Under the pieces are notes generated by a model. It did not search any database, was not told the origin of the DNA, and worked only from the letters and a program-made list of their open reading frames with translations. A stretch of 58,254 nt of DNA from Sphingomonas pituitosa NBRC 102491 (lineage in GTDB: Bacteria; Pseudomonadota; Alphaproteobacteria; Sphingomonadales; Sphingomonadaceae). The DNA is taken from the NCBI RefSeq assembly GCF_001598435.1, contig NZ_BCYY01000028.1, positions 1 to 58,254 on the forward strand. Reading direction: 5' to 3'. Each line of letters starts with the position of its first letter. The stretch's first letter is position 1. Positions 36,014 through 44,221 of the stretch are shown here, one piece after another. Both the position numbers and the translations under genes were made by a program.

Positions 36014-36535
36014 CGTTCAACGATACCGCTCATGTATGAAGCATCTGTAACTGCGCCCATCTCCACCGCTGGACAGCCAGCGACTCGAGAGTATCGGCCG
36101 CTCGCGATAGGTCCGCATGAGCCACAATGCGGATTGCCAGCACGGCCGGCATCCCAGGCGAGCACAAGTTTGTATCAACCAGACAGCGGCCTCGCTGCTT
36201 GGAAGCAGGAGCGAGCCCGCCTGCTGCTCACAGCGCCTAGGCGGAGGCGGGTGGCTGTATGTGCTCCTTGGCGACCGTCGTCGATCCCCTGCTTGGCCAT
36301 TGCCGCGACAGTTGATTTATGGACGACGAAGGCTGAGCCGACAGGAGCTTCGCGCACGAAAACTCTTGCAGGACGACCGTCGTGCATACCGCAGAAGTGG
36401 TACGAACCACGACCCTTGTCGATAACATCTATGTCTGCATCTGGATCGGCGAGAAGGCGCTGGTTCGTCACCTAGGCATGCAGACATAGCGCGCAGCGCG
36501 CGGCTCCATAGCACGTGAGGTAGTCAGGTTTGATG
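36014..36535. other. Intergenic, no firmly supported gene
   Basis: A 98-codon minus-strand frame (36175-36471) has a plausible first half (GRGSYHFCGMHDGRPARVFV) but no ribosome site and a low-complexity end. It is left unassigned. Confidence 0.35.
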
Positions 36536-36742
36536 TCAGCGGGCGAGTTGGCTGCTCCAAGTGACGACCACCGAAATGGCGAGGATGCCGAGATCGATTG
36601 CGGCGTGCACCCGCTGCGGGGCCGCATCATCAGGGCGGTGAGTGACAATCGTGAAGTCGGCGTGAGGACGCGGCGGGCGGACGACCGCCATCAGGAGGGC
36701 TATGGCTCCGGTGGTCAGCAGCAGGCGCTTATGACGCGACAT
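36536..36742 (-). CDS. Small membrane-associated hypothetical protein
   Basis: A 68-residue protein starting at 36742, with GGGGAA spaced properly. It has an N-terminal helix (RLLLTTGAIALLMAVV), a polar middle and a second hydrophobic helix LGILAISVVVTWSS. It resembles small conserved proteins of sphingomonads, but no function is known. Confidence 0.6.
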   Translation of the reverse strand: MSRHKRLLLTTGAIALLMAVVRPPRPHADFTIVTHRPDDAAPQRVHAAIDLGILAISVVVTWSSQLAR

Positions 36743-36945
36743 CGATTCCCCTTTTCCCTGGCCCTGCACCTATAGGCGCCACAAGGGCATGGCTAGGCCG
36801 AGCGACGTCAAGAGTCGACATTGTTCTTGGATGACGACGAAAGTTACCCAAACCCTCATCCTAGAGCCTGCCGCAGCGAGGCAGATACCTGCTATCAACA
36901 GAGCATTTTGTACGAAGCATCATCGTCCTTGCCCCGACTGCAACG

Positions 36946-37143
36946 CTAAGTATGCTGCAGGCGCCAACCTTCCCCGGGACCGTTCAAGCGGGCGTCGATG
37001 TCGCGGACGAGGGCTGATGTTACGTTCGCATTTCTCGCGTGGACCTTCCAGTCGGCGACTGCAGCTCTAACGCGATCAACGATCAGCCTGGTGCGCTCGT
37101 CTGGGATGCCGATCCCTTGCGCCGCGACAAGCATGTCCGCCAC
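36946..37143 (-). pseudogene. Possible relic of a HipA-type kinase (C-terminal scrap)
   Basis: The frame ends in IPDERTRLIVDRVRAAVADW followed by KVHARNANVTSALVRDID, a pattern like the C-terminal helices of HipA toxins. It lies 260 bp downstream of an intact HipB-like gene on the same strand. The DNA between them, where the kinase domain should be, is only about 260 bp and has no continuous frame. The identification is tentative. Confidence 0.35.
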
Positions 37144-37406
37144 ATCGGGGTTCTACCTGCGCCGCCTGCAATGAGCGCGTGCTCTGCGAGGTTCGGGTCC
37201 GGACCCTCGCAGTCCATCAAGATCGGCGCGTCTACTTCGATGCTGCCGTCAAGCACTTGTATAGGCGATCGATTGACTTCCTGCGCACGAAGCCAGCATT
37301 GAACTTCAGCAAGATGCGATGTTTGGCAATCGCCGCCTTGCCCATGAACCTGCGGCCTTGGCCGAGGTCCATCCCATTTCGATACCGCTCGCGTTGTGCC
37401 AATTCC

Positions 37407-37697
37407 TTATCGCCGTAACCCGCGCTGCTCGAACGCTACGACGTCATCGATACTCCAAAACTTGGGGCGAGTGAACAATGACGCACCTATGACATCCGAG
37501 CTCAGAACCGCGTGGATGGCAAGGACGGCGTCGAGCCGAACGGCAGCTCCCGCTTCCAATGCCTGAACGTCTTCCTCAGCCACGGACGCCTCCGCTGCTA
37601 GCTGCTCGACCGTCATCCCCATCAGATCACGGAGGCGCTCCGCGCGTCGGCCGATCTCGCCAATGCTCTCCGGGGCGGGAAGAGAGTAGTCGGTCAT
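37407..37697 (-). CDS. HipB-like XRE-family antitoxin/regulator
   Basis: A 96-residue protein with a Cro/C1-type HTH: AERLRDLMGMTVEQLAAEAS, VAEEDVQALEAG and a further helix. The tail LFTRPKFWSIDDVVAFEQ is typical of HipB-like proteins paired with HipA in alphaproteobacteria. Normally such a gene is followed directly by hipA; here only a scrap remains, so it may be an orphan repressor. Confidence 0.7.
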   Translation of the reverse strand: MTDYSLPAPESIGEIGRRAERLRDLMGMTVEQLAAEASVAEEDVQALEAGAAVRLDAVLAIHAVLSSDVIGASLFTRPKFWSIDDVVAFEQRGLRR

Positions 37698-37995
37698 GCT
37701 TCCCTCGTGGAAATATGTGGTCTGATGCTTCTTCCGTGGCCGTCACCAAGCCTTGTAGTCGATCTCGCTTTGTTCGGCCAGGAAACTTGAGCGCGTGCTT
37801 GCAGAGGCACTCTCCTCTGACCGTGCAGACCGACCTCAACGCAGGAGTCGGGCCGGGAGATGAATTAACCGCTCCCAGCAACTGAACGGGTTGGGCACTC
37901 CTCCCCGTTCGGAGGCGGGGCGGACCCGCTCAGCCGACGAGTCCGTGGCATGCAGCGCAACCTTCTGTTGACAAGATCCCTCGTAAGCTGGGGAC

Positions 37996-38958
37996 ATGAA
38001 GCAGAACGAACTTCGCCCCAGACAGGACGCACTTACCAGACGATGGATCTACAAACTCATGGCGGTCCTGCTACCCGCGATGGCTCTAGTGGTCGTAATG
38101 GCACTTATCTCAGCTCGAGAACTGTCTCGCCAAGGCTATGACACGTGGCTGAGCACCCCTGCGGGCGCATCAGCCTCGAAAGGAAGCCCTGAGCCCTACC
38201 TCATCCACCAGCCCGCTCGAGACGCGAAGGTACCACCGGATCCAGGCCTAGTAGCGGCAGAAGACATAGATGCTCAGGCCCACTTCTATCGCCATCCCAA
38301 CCACGTACATGGCCATACCAAAACGCCAGGCGCCTCTGCTGCTGGAGAACAGAAGGGCCAGCGCCGGGAGTATGATCCCTACTGTGCACAACCCCAGGGC
38401 AAAGACGAGTCCGGCGTATGCGCCGCCTGGGCCGCGGTCATCGAGTACGCCCAAGCCAACTCGGTCGCTCGTTCTGCCCTCCTGCTTCAATCCACCAGCA
38501 GCATCATCTCGTTGATGATCAGCCTCTTCGGAGTCGTTGCCATTTTCGTCGCAGCCCGAGCCGCGGAACTCGCCGCTCAGAGCAATCGGCTCGCAGGAGC
38601 GCTGAGTGCCGGCTACCTTGTCCCCAATGTCTCTGACGAGAACGACGTGTATCGGGCGGGCGTCGAGAACATTGGCGGGAGCAGAGCAGAGCTGGTCCGC
38701 CTTGCATTGTGGTGCACCGACTATCACGTGGTCGGCCAAGCTTGTCTCGTTCCGTCCGCTGAAGACGTTGGTGACCGCATATTGGGAGCCGGCGCCCGCC
38801 TCGCGATCAGCGACATCAACGATACCAAGACGGCTGTTATCGAAGCCACGATGGTTGACCTGACCGGGCACAGAAGGTCGGTCACGTCGATCTTCGAGCG
38901 CAAGGACGATGGCTGGTGCTGCGTAAGGCAGTACGAACATGGCGGTCTCCAAATTTGA
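37996..38958 (+). CDS. Membrane-anchored hypothetical protein
   Basis: A 320-residue protein with two membrane helices (about 20-42 and 163-188) enclosing a polar loop of about 120 residues that contains paired cysteines (YCAQPQGKDESGVCAAW). A cytosolic C-terminal domain of about 130 residues follows (AGVENIGGSRAELVRLALWC onward). No family is recognised. The topology suggests an envelope sensor or cargo protein. It stands alone at the border of the accessory region. Confidence 0.7.
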   Translation: MKQNELRPRQDALTRRWIYKLMAVLLPAMALVVVMALISARELSRQGYDTWLSTPAGASASKGSPEPYLIHQPARDAKVPPDPGLVAAEDIDAQAHFYRHPNHVHGHTKTPGASAAGEQKGQRREYDPYCAQPQGKDESGVCAAWAAVIEYAQANSVARSALLLQSTSSIISLMISLFGVVAIFVAARAAELAAQSNRLAGALSAGYLVPNVSDENDVYRAGVENIGGSRAELVRLALWCTDYHVVGQACLVPSAEDVGDRILGAGARLAISDINDTKTAVIEATMVDLTGHRRSVTSIFERKDDGWCCVRQYEHGGLQI

Positions 38959-39495
38959 GGGTTTCGTGGTGGCGGCGGGCACGGGCGCGAGCCTCATGAC
39001 GGGGATGGCGAGCTCGCTTCATCCCGGGATCGCGAGAGCGGTCATGTTTTCGGGCGCGTTGCTGCCGACGAAGCTCCGCTCCTCGAGTTGAAGGCGGAAG
39101 CGAGCACTGGACATATTCCCCGGGGCTGGTTGGCGTGCGTTCGCGTCTTGTGCGACGCTGAAATCGTCGAGGCACGGGAGCACTTCTGCAGCCGCGATGT
39201 GCGCGCATCTCGTTCAATTTTCAGGAGGAGCTTGGTTAGGCGGTCGCAAGGAGGAGCGGCGCGCCGCGTTAAAATCATCGGTTAGGCTGCGGCTGGCATC
39301 CCCTTCCCGCAGCTCGTCGGTAAGGGGGCTGTTCCTGGGGAATCCGGGCGTACCAGCCTCGGCGTTGCGGGACGTGAATATCGTCTCGGCATGAGCGAGG
39401 GTGCGCCCGCCCGGTCAGGCGGGCGCAAGTAGGCTCGAGCCCATGGGCTGATCGCCGCCGTCAGCCCAGGCGTCTTGATGGAACCAGCGGCCCCG
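38959..39495. other. Intergenic, no supported gene; contains a terminator hairpin
   Basis: Short overlapping frames only. On the plus strand 39088-39285 could encode a 65-residue basic peptide, without support. The right part holds a strong hairpin (39403-39428) that probably ends the minus-strand ubiquitin-like operon. Confidence 0.4.
39403..39428 (-). terminator. GC-rich hairpin downstream of the ubiquitin-like operon
   Basis: The arms TGCGCCCGCC and GGCGGGCGCA pair over 10 bp around a 6-base loop. It lies 68 bp after the stop of the ThiF gene. No T-run follows, so it may act with Rho or as an RNA-stabilising stem. Confidence 0.5.
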
Positions 39496-40662
39496 CTACT
39501 TCGAGGCGGTGTGTACGAGCCCGCTCTCGACGTCGAACACGCTGACATGCTCGTCCGCTCCGTTCCTGTAGAATCCGCACAGGCGCTTCCACCTGAGCAC
39601 CGCAAGGGAGGCGGTCAAAGCGTTCAGATCGGCCACCTGCACGTTCGACTGATAGGGATCGTCGTGACCGCCGGAGCCGCCAGGGATTGTAGCCAGCGCC
39701 GCCTCCCTGGTGCTGTCCGTGCTGGTCGTGACCCTTAGCAGACCAAAGACTCCGTCCGCGGTTACCTCAAGGCCGATCCCAGTGTCGATGAACCGCACAC
39801 CGGCCCTGTCGAGTCGGCGACAGATGGACTGCTTCGGTTCGATCTGGTCGATGCAGAGGAACACGAAGTCCATGCTGTCCAGAACCGAAAGCCCGCCACG
39901 CTGCAGGCGCTCCGGATGAGGTACTATGCCGCGATGTATCTGCGAGTAAACGGCGGCCCAGTGGTCAACCTTGGATCGGCGGAGGCGAAGATTCTCTAAA
40001 GAGGCGGCCCCCGGTGCACGGAAGGCATTGTGCTGGTCGAAGGTATCGTCGTCGAAGAGATGGATCGATGCGACGGGTGTCTTCGCGACGAGGTCGAGGA
40101 CGTAGGAGCCCGTTCCGCCCAGCCCTACGATGGCCAGCTTCTGTCCATGGAACCTGGAGGCGAGACGTTCGGTACCGGCGCGGCTGGATGCCGTGTCGAC
40201 ATAGTGGAAGGGCGAGGCGACGTTGTGCTCCCGCATGACCCCGCCTGGCCTGGCGGTACAACGAGGATCCAGCAGCATCGCCTGACCGGTCAACGCGGCC
40301 ACATATGCGGTCACCAGTTCGTGGTAGTCCATGAACTCGCGACCAGACGGCTGTTGGCAGAGGCTTCGCTGCACTTCACCGTTGAACTCCTTGGCATGCC
40401 CGGTGGATATGCCGGGCAGCGGCTCGCCACTCGCGGTGCAGGGCGGGCTTCCGCTCCAGCCCACGTCATGCCGATGGGGAGCAACGGTGACGTCGCCTGC
40501 GAGAAGGACCCGAACGGAAAGCGTGCCGTACTTAACGGTCCTCAATCCGTCGACATACGGGATGCCGCGGACGACAAGCAGGCCATCGACGAGGGCTACG
40601 TCGTAGCCCTCGTCGCGCAGCCGCTCCAGGTCCGCACTACGACGCGACGGTGTGAGTGACAA
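39496..40662 (-). CDS. ThiF/E1-like adenylyltransferase with N-terminal DUF6791-type domain
   Basis: A 388-residue protein that should activate a ubiquitin-like C-terminus by adenylation. Residues about 175-380 are the ThiF/E1 domain: KLAIVGLGGTGSYVLD (nucleotide loop, G180-G185), LFDDDTFDQHN with D204-D206, R215 and FVFLCIDQIE. The N-terminal 150 residues (RHDVGWSGSPPC, C75; then DYHELVTAYV) resemble the DUF6791-type domain that precedes ThiF in multiubiquitin operons; an E2-like role for it is conjecture. The start is probably TTG 40662, since GGGGGAGA lies 8 bases upstream. It overlaps the ubiquitin-like gene by 26 bp, implying coupled synthesis. The longer upstream frame to 40737 is less likely. 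Confidence 0.85.
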   Translation of the reverse strand: MSLTPSRRSADLERLRDEGYDVALVDGLLVVRGIPYVDGLRTVKYGTLSVRVLLAGDVTVAPHRHDVGWSGSPPCTASGEPLPGISTGHAKEFNGEVQRSLCQQPSGREFMDYHELVTAYVAALTGQAMLLDPRCTARPGGVMREHNVASPFHYVDTASSRAGTERLASRFHGQKLAIVGLGGTGSYVLDLVAKTPVASIHLFDDDTFDQHNAFRAPGAASLENLRLRRSKVDHWAAVYSQIHRGIVPHPERLQRGGLSVLDSMDFVFLCIDQIEPKQSICRRLDRAGVRFIDTGIGLEVTADGVFGLLRVTTSTDSTREAALATIPGGSGGHDDPYQSNVQVADLNALTASLAVLRWKRLCGFYRNGADEHVSVFDVESGLVHTASK

Positions 40663-40942
40663 CGAAGGTCTCCCCCTGGGCGATCGGCGTGCGCTGTCGC
40701 ACGGTGAGCAGCCCTTCCGCAGCGTGCGACGGGCCACCCCTGAAGGCGATGGTCACCGCACTATTGATTGAAGCGCGCATCTGGGGGAACGCGAGCCGTA
40801 CGAGATCGCAATGCTCGATGCTGCTCCCTTTGATCAGGTGCTTCTGCCCGTTGACGATGATCTCGCAGGTATCGCCCACGTCATGGGCGGGCCGCAGCGG
40901 ATTCACTCTCAACGGCACAAGGCTTCGTTTGTCGTCGATCAT
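40637..40942 (-). CDS. Multiubiquitin-family ubiquitin-like protein
   Basis: A 101-residue protein starting at 40942 (TAAGGAG, 8-base spacing). It has the beta-grasp pattern of the multiubiquitin family: EIIVNGQKHLI, then DLVRLAFP, VTIAFRGG, EGLLTVRQ and GETFVVTHTVAS at the C-terminus. Only one unit is present, whereas many relatives carry several in tandem. No terminal Gly-Gly is seen, so conjugation, if it occurs, would need a different end chemistry or trimming. Sits between the AAA-like gene (47 bp away) and the overlapping E1-like gene. Confidence 0.82.
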   Translation of the reverse strand: MIDDKRSLVPLRVNPLRPAHDVGDTCEIIVNGQKHLIKGSSIEHCDLVRLAFPQMRASINSAVTIAFRGGPSHAAEGLLTVRQRTPIAQGETFVVTHTVAS

Positions 40943-40989
40943 GCACAATCTCCTTACAGTTGAGTGCCTATTGCGGACGGCGCGGGCTC

Positions 40990-41898
40990 TCAGAACCTGA
41001 GCGCGTTCGCCGCACGGAGCAGATGCCGCCCCACCGCTTCGTAGAGCGCGCCGGCGGCTAAGCCTGACATCCTGGACCATTCGCCATCGGGGTCGTCGAA
41101 GATGGTAGCTAGCGCTGGACCGACTTCCTCGATCTCCAGATCGTGGTCGGCCATTACCTCGAGCGCCATCGCGAGGACCCGGAGCATCCTCTCGGTCGGA
41201 TCGCAGGGCACGCCGATCGAAAGCGGCTCAAGGCGCGTGTAGAGGCTGGTTGGCAGCGCGTGCTCGTTCGACGCCGCAACCATCCAGTTTATCTCCCCCA
41301 GGTCGATGACGGCATCCATCGATCGGCAGAACCATCGGCGCGCGGCGTCAGGGTCGAGCATGGTCGCGATGTCGTCTCCAATCCGGGCGGCTGCGCCCCC
41401 GAGCCCAAGCACCAGGACGATCGGATTGGCGCAACGCGCGCTGGCCATGGCGATCACGGGATCGGGCGGCACGACGAGTTCGGGTCCGCGCGCTCCCGAA
41501 CGGCGCAGCGCGTCGGGCTGGAGCCGGCCAGCGTCCATCACGAACAGCGGCACGCCGGCGACGCGCGCCATTCGGCGCGCAACGAAGCGCGCCTCGTCGT
41601 CTGTGTGGCCCACAAGGGCGAGCGGAGCGAAATGGAACCAGCTTCTTTCAACATGGCGACGATGGCGGGTGTCGTTCGCGAGGAACTCGACCAGTCCGGG
41701 GACCCATTCCATCCCGATCCGCTGCGCGCAGTCGGCGGATGGGGAACCGAGCAGATCCAGCGGCCTGTCCAGACCGAAGGACTCCCCGGCTGGGGAGCCC
41801 TGCATTACCGTCCTGGTCGGGTTTGCCTCGGCGCTAGCCCGAGGGATGACCGCGATGTTGCGCCAGATGGGCGCAAGTTCCGCTTCAGCTATCGTCAT
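40990..41898 (-). CDS. Lon-like AAA domain protein lacking Walker motifs
   Basis: A 302-residue protein. Its central part follows the Lon-type AAA core: APLALVGHTDDEARFVARRM (where a P-loop G..GxGK[ST] is expected, 92-105), VAGVPLFVMDAG, NPIVLVLGLGG (Walker B position, acidic pair absent, 159-168), DIATMLDPDAARRWF, NWMVAASN (sensor 1 Asn, N211) and LYTRLEPL (Arg-finger-like R222). The fold is thus recognisable but ATP binding and hydrolysis residues look lost. No protease domain follows. ATG 41898 overlaps the upstream stop (ATGA) and has GAGGTGA. It may be a scaffold or substrate-recognition part of the operon's machinery; that is inference. Confidence 0.65.
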   Translation of the reverse strand: MTIAEAELAPIWRNIAVIPRASAEANPTRTVMQGSPAGESFGLDRPLDLLGSPSADCAQRIGMEWVPGLVEFLANDTRHRRHVERSWFHFAPLALVGHTDDEARFVARRMARVAGVPLFVMDAGRLQPDALRRSGARGPELVVPPDPVIAMASARCANPIVLVLGLGGAAARIGDDIATMLDPDAARRWFCRSMDAVIDLGEINWMVAASNEHALPTSLYTRLEPLSIGVPCDPTERMLRVLAMALEVMADHDLEIEEVGPALATIFDDPDGEWSRMSGLAAGALYEAVGRHLLRAANALRF

Positions 41899-42581
41899 TC
41901 GTCACCTCGCCAGAAGCGAAGAGGACGTCGCCCCCCCGAGGAGAGGCCGGCGAGCTTCACTCGCTTCTCGGTCTCCTGCATCTCGGCTAGGAGCTTGCGC
42001 TCCAGCGCTCGGGGCCCCTGCTCCTCAAAGAAGGCAGCAAAGTCCGCGAAGCGGTGTGCCTGCGGGCGCCACCAGTCGCGGAAACGTTCCCGCTCCCAGT
42101 TCTGCCGGAACCAGATGACGAAGAAGCCCTTGTCCTCCCCTCCCCTACGCAGATCGATGCCGAACTCGCCGTGACGGTCCACCAGGAAGGAGTATATCTT
42201 CAGCGCTCGCGCCTTGGCCTTGCGAGCTTTGGCCCGCTTCTTCAGCAGATCGCGCGCCTGTGAAGCACGAAGCTCGGATATCTCGCTCGCCGCCATGGCC
42301 AGCAGTCGATCCGGTCCGACGACCTCTCCAAGGCGGCCCCAGAGCAGCCACTTTCCGCGCTTGTCCAACATCCAGGAAAAGAGCGACGCCGCATGACGCC
42401 TATGCCTCCAGGTTCTGGTCCATACGGGGTATTCGGCGAAGGACGCTCCGTTACGCCCGACAACGCGGAACATGCCGATCGTCGAGGAAGCCGTGTCGAG
42501 CCGGACCTCGTACTCGATGGACCCGCTACCAGCGAGGATGTCCTCCCGCGCGCTGGGATCGATTTCAGCCGTGTCTCTCAT
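41895..42581 (-). CDS. Unrecognised protein, first gene of the ubiquitin-like operon
   Basis: A 228-residue protein. The N-terminal half has beta-strand character (SGSIEYEVRLDTASSTIGMF, SFAEYPVWTRTWR); a basic, probably coiled-coil helix follows (SQARDLLKKRAKARKAKARA). The C-terminal part has DKGFFVIWFRQNWERERFRD and many aromatic residues. No catalytic motif is visible. It is joined to the AAA-like gene by a 4-bp overlap, so it should work with it. The ribosome site at 42581 is weak. Confidence 0.65.
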   Translation of the reverse strand: MRDTAEIDPSAREDILAGSGSIEYEVRLDTASSTIGMFRVVGRNGASFAEYPVWTRTWRHRRHAASLFSWMLDKRGKWLLWGRLGEVVGPDRLLAMAASEISELRASQARDLLKKRAKARKAKARALKIYSFLVDRHGEFGIDLRRGGEDKGFFVIWFRQNWERERFRDWWRPQAHRFADFAAFFEEQGPRALERKLLAEMQETEKRVKLAGLSSGGRRPLRFWRGDE

Positions 42582-43205
42582 TCGCGCAATGTGGTGGAGA
42601 TACGCGGTAGCTGGCCAGCTATTCGCAGGCCCATCGACATGGCAACGAGGCCCATATGCGCGTGTATGGCTGCTCGGCGGGGGTTCTGTTGCGCGAGCCA
42701 GCGGGAGGTTACCCGTGTCTCAACCTTCCGGCTGACCGGGTTCAGATGATCAAGTCGTCCAACTCTAAGGATCGCTTGGCAAATCCCCTGCGGATTTCAG
42801 GGTCACCGGGATGTCGCAGGCCTGGTCCGCCGCGCGACTTGGTAACGGAACGGCTAGCGATCCGAGACGCTCTCGCTTGGAGGACGTCTCGGGTCGATCA
42901 CGGCTTGCAGGTCGGTGTGCTCAAGCAGCCGGCGACGGGCGCGTGCAAGGCACCGGCCCCTCGAAGGAAACCTGAGAAACGGCTAAAGCGGCATCAGCGG
43001 CCGCGAGGATAGTTCGGCTGCAATCCGCTGGCCAGGTGCGGCAACGGGCGTCCTTCATCAGGACGTCCCGCCTGGATCGCCACATGCGGACTTTCTTCTC
43101 GCATTGGAAACTTCCGTCGATGCGGTGGCTACTGATCGTGTCCGCCGAGCGCCGCCTGAAATCTCGACGGACCTTCTGCCGACGCGATTTCGCGACGAAC
43201 GCCGG
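42582..43205. other. Intergenic, no supported gene
   Basis: Several short frames without ribosome sites. The part next to 42581 should contain the promoter of the ubiquitin-like operon. The part next to 43205 could hold remains of the missing 3' portion of the truncated TnsB-like gene, but no integrase core motif can be read in any frame. Confidence 0.4.
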
Positions 43206-43895
43206 CTAGACGCCGTTCGATCTGCTGTAGCGACCTCTTCCACCCGCACGGACGCGATGGCAGTCGCGCCGGAAAGTCTCGTAGCTGAGCGGCGCGGCCC
43301 TTTCTCCGCGCGCACGAGAACTCCGATCACTTGCCGTGCTGGTCTGGATATCCCGCAAGACGCGACGGTAACCTTCCCGGATCGTGCCGCCATCCCCAGC
43401 GATTCGCAGCGCATGATGACGCCGTAGGTTTCGAACCACTCTGTCGGCATCGGTGAGATGCCGCGGCTTCTTTTCGCCCGGAGTGCCCTTCCCCGCCTTC
43501 CGGCTCGCACGCCATCGCTTCACCGTCGAGGGACTAGCGGGATCGCCAAACCGTTCGCGGTGGTCGGCCCCCCAGTGTTTATGAAGCGCAATCGAGATCG
43601 CCTTGGTGCCGTTTGGAATTGCGAGCTGGTCCATCAGGTCGCAATGCGCTGCAACGCGGTCGAGAGAGGAACAGCACGGAGGGACATCGTTGTCCGCCTC
43701 AAGGTTGCTCGGGCTCAGCCAAACCCGCATGGTTAGGGCATCGCCGGTCACCAAACCTGCATCGGGCGAAGGGGACCATTGCACCTTGAAAGACGGCTCC
43801 AGCGCCTCTCGCATTGCGGGAAGAACGAGTTCGGCGAGCCACGGCTCGCGCCCGAAGACGACCTCGAAGTACAGCTGTTCCTTAGAGCAAGCCAT
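43206..43895 (-). CDS. Probable truncated TnsB/integrase-type transposase (N-terminal part)
   Basis: A 229-residue protein. Residues about 100-225 resemble the DNA-binding front half of TnsB/rve transposases: ISIALHKHWGADHRERFGDP, then STVKRWRASRKAG, a basic linker, and LSYETFRRDCHRVRAGG just before the stop. No DDE core follows, so the protein is probably a truncated transposase or a stand-alone DNA-binding relative. It lies between the ubiquitin-like operon and the dead-integrase paralogues. The N-terminal 90 residues are not recognised. Confidence 0.5.
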   Translation of the reverse strand: MACSKEQLYFEVVFGREPWLAELVLPAMREALEPSFKVQWSPSPDAGLVTGDALTMRVWLSPSNLEADNDVPPCCSSLDRVAAHCDLMDQLAIPNGTKAISIALHKHWGADHRERFGDPASPSTVKRWRASRKAGKGTPGEKKPRHLTDADRVVRNLRRHHALRIAGDGGTIREGYRRVLRDIQTSTASDRSSRARGERAAPLSYETFRRDCHRVRAGGRGRYSRSNGV

Positions 43896-44003
43896 TCAAA
43901 CCTCCATTCTCGCGCCGGCACAGCGCGGGATGACCGGAGATGGATATCTGCGGAAAAAGCTCAACACGGGCGAATAGATACATCTTAAGACACTTCGTAC
44001 TTC

Positions 44004-44217
44004 CCAAACGGCGACTGGGGCCCGGCGCCCAATAATCTTTTCGGCTCTGCGGCGAAGTCGGAAGTACAGCGCTTTTTTGAGTTGAGGCTTCAGATCAATC
44101 GCTGAAGAGCACCCGTGAGGCGGCTGCAGACTTTCGGATCGCTGGGCAGAAATTCACGGTCGCATGGGAAAGCGTCGTGGAAGCGCTGGCGCAACATGTC
44201 TTCCGAGTCAGTACGTT
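44004..44217 (-). pseudogene. 3' relic of a fifth dead-integrase paralogue with its downstream DNA
   Basis: The minus strand 44217-44090 reads SEDMLRQRFHDAFPCDREFL then PSDPKVCSRLTGALQRLI and stop. It is nearly the same as the C-terminus of the paralogue at 47212-48210 (AEDMIRERFRDAFPGDREFL, DPKVRSRLTGALQRLI). Similarity continues past the stop: 44004-44089 resembles 47119-47211. This is a duplicated 3' end whose 5' part was replaced by, or fused next to, the gene at 44222. Confidence 0.75.
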
Positions 44218-44221
44218 CACT

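Noticed and set aside
40663..40737. Longer N-terminus for the ThiF protein
   Set aside because: The extension would lie deep inside the ubiquitin-like gene, is Arg/Ser-rich without conserved sequence, and a ribosome site fits the TTG at 40662 instead.
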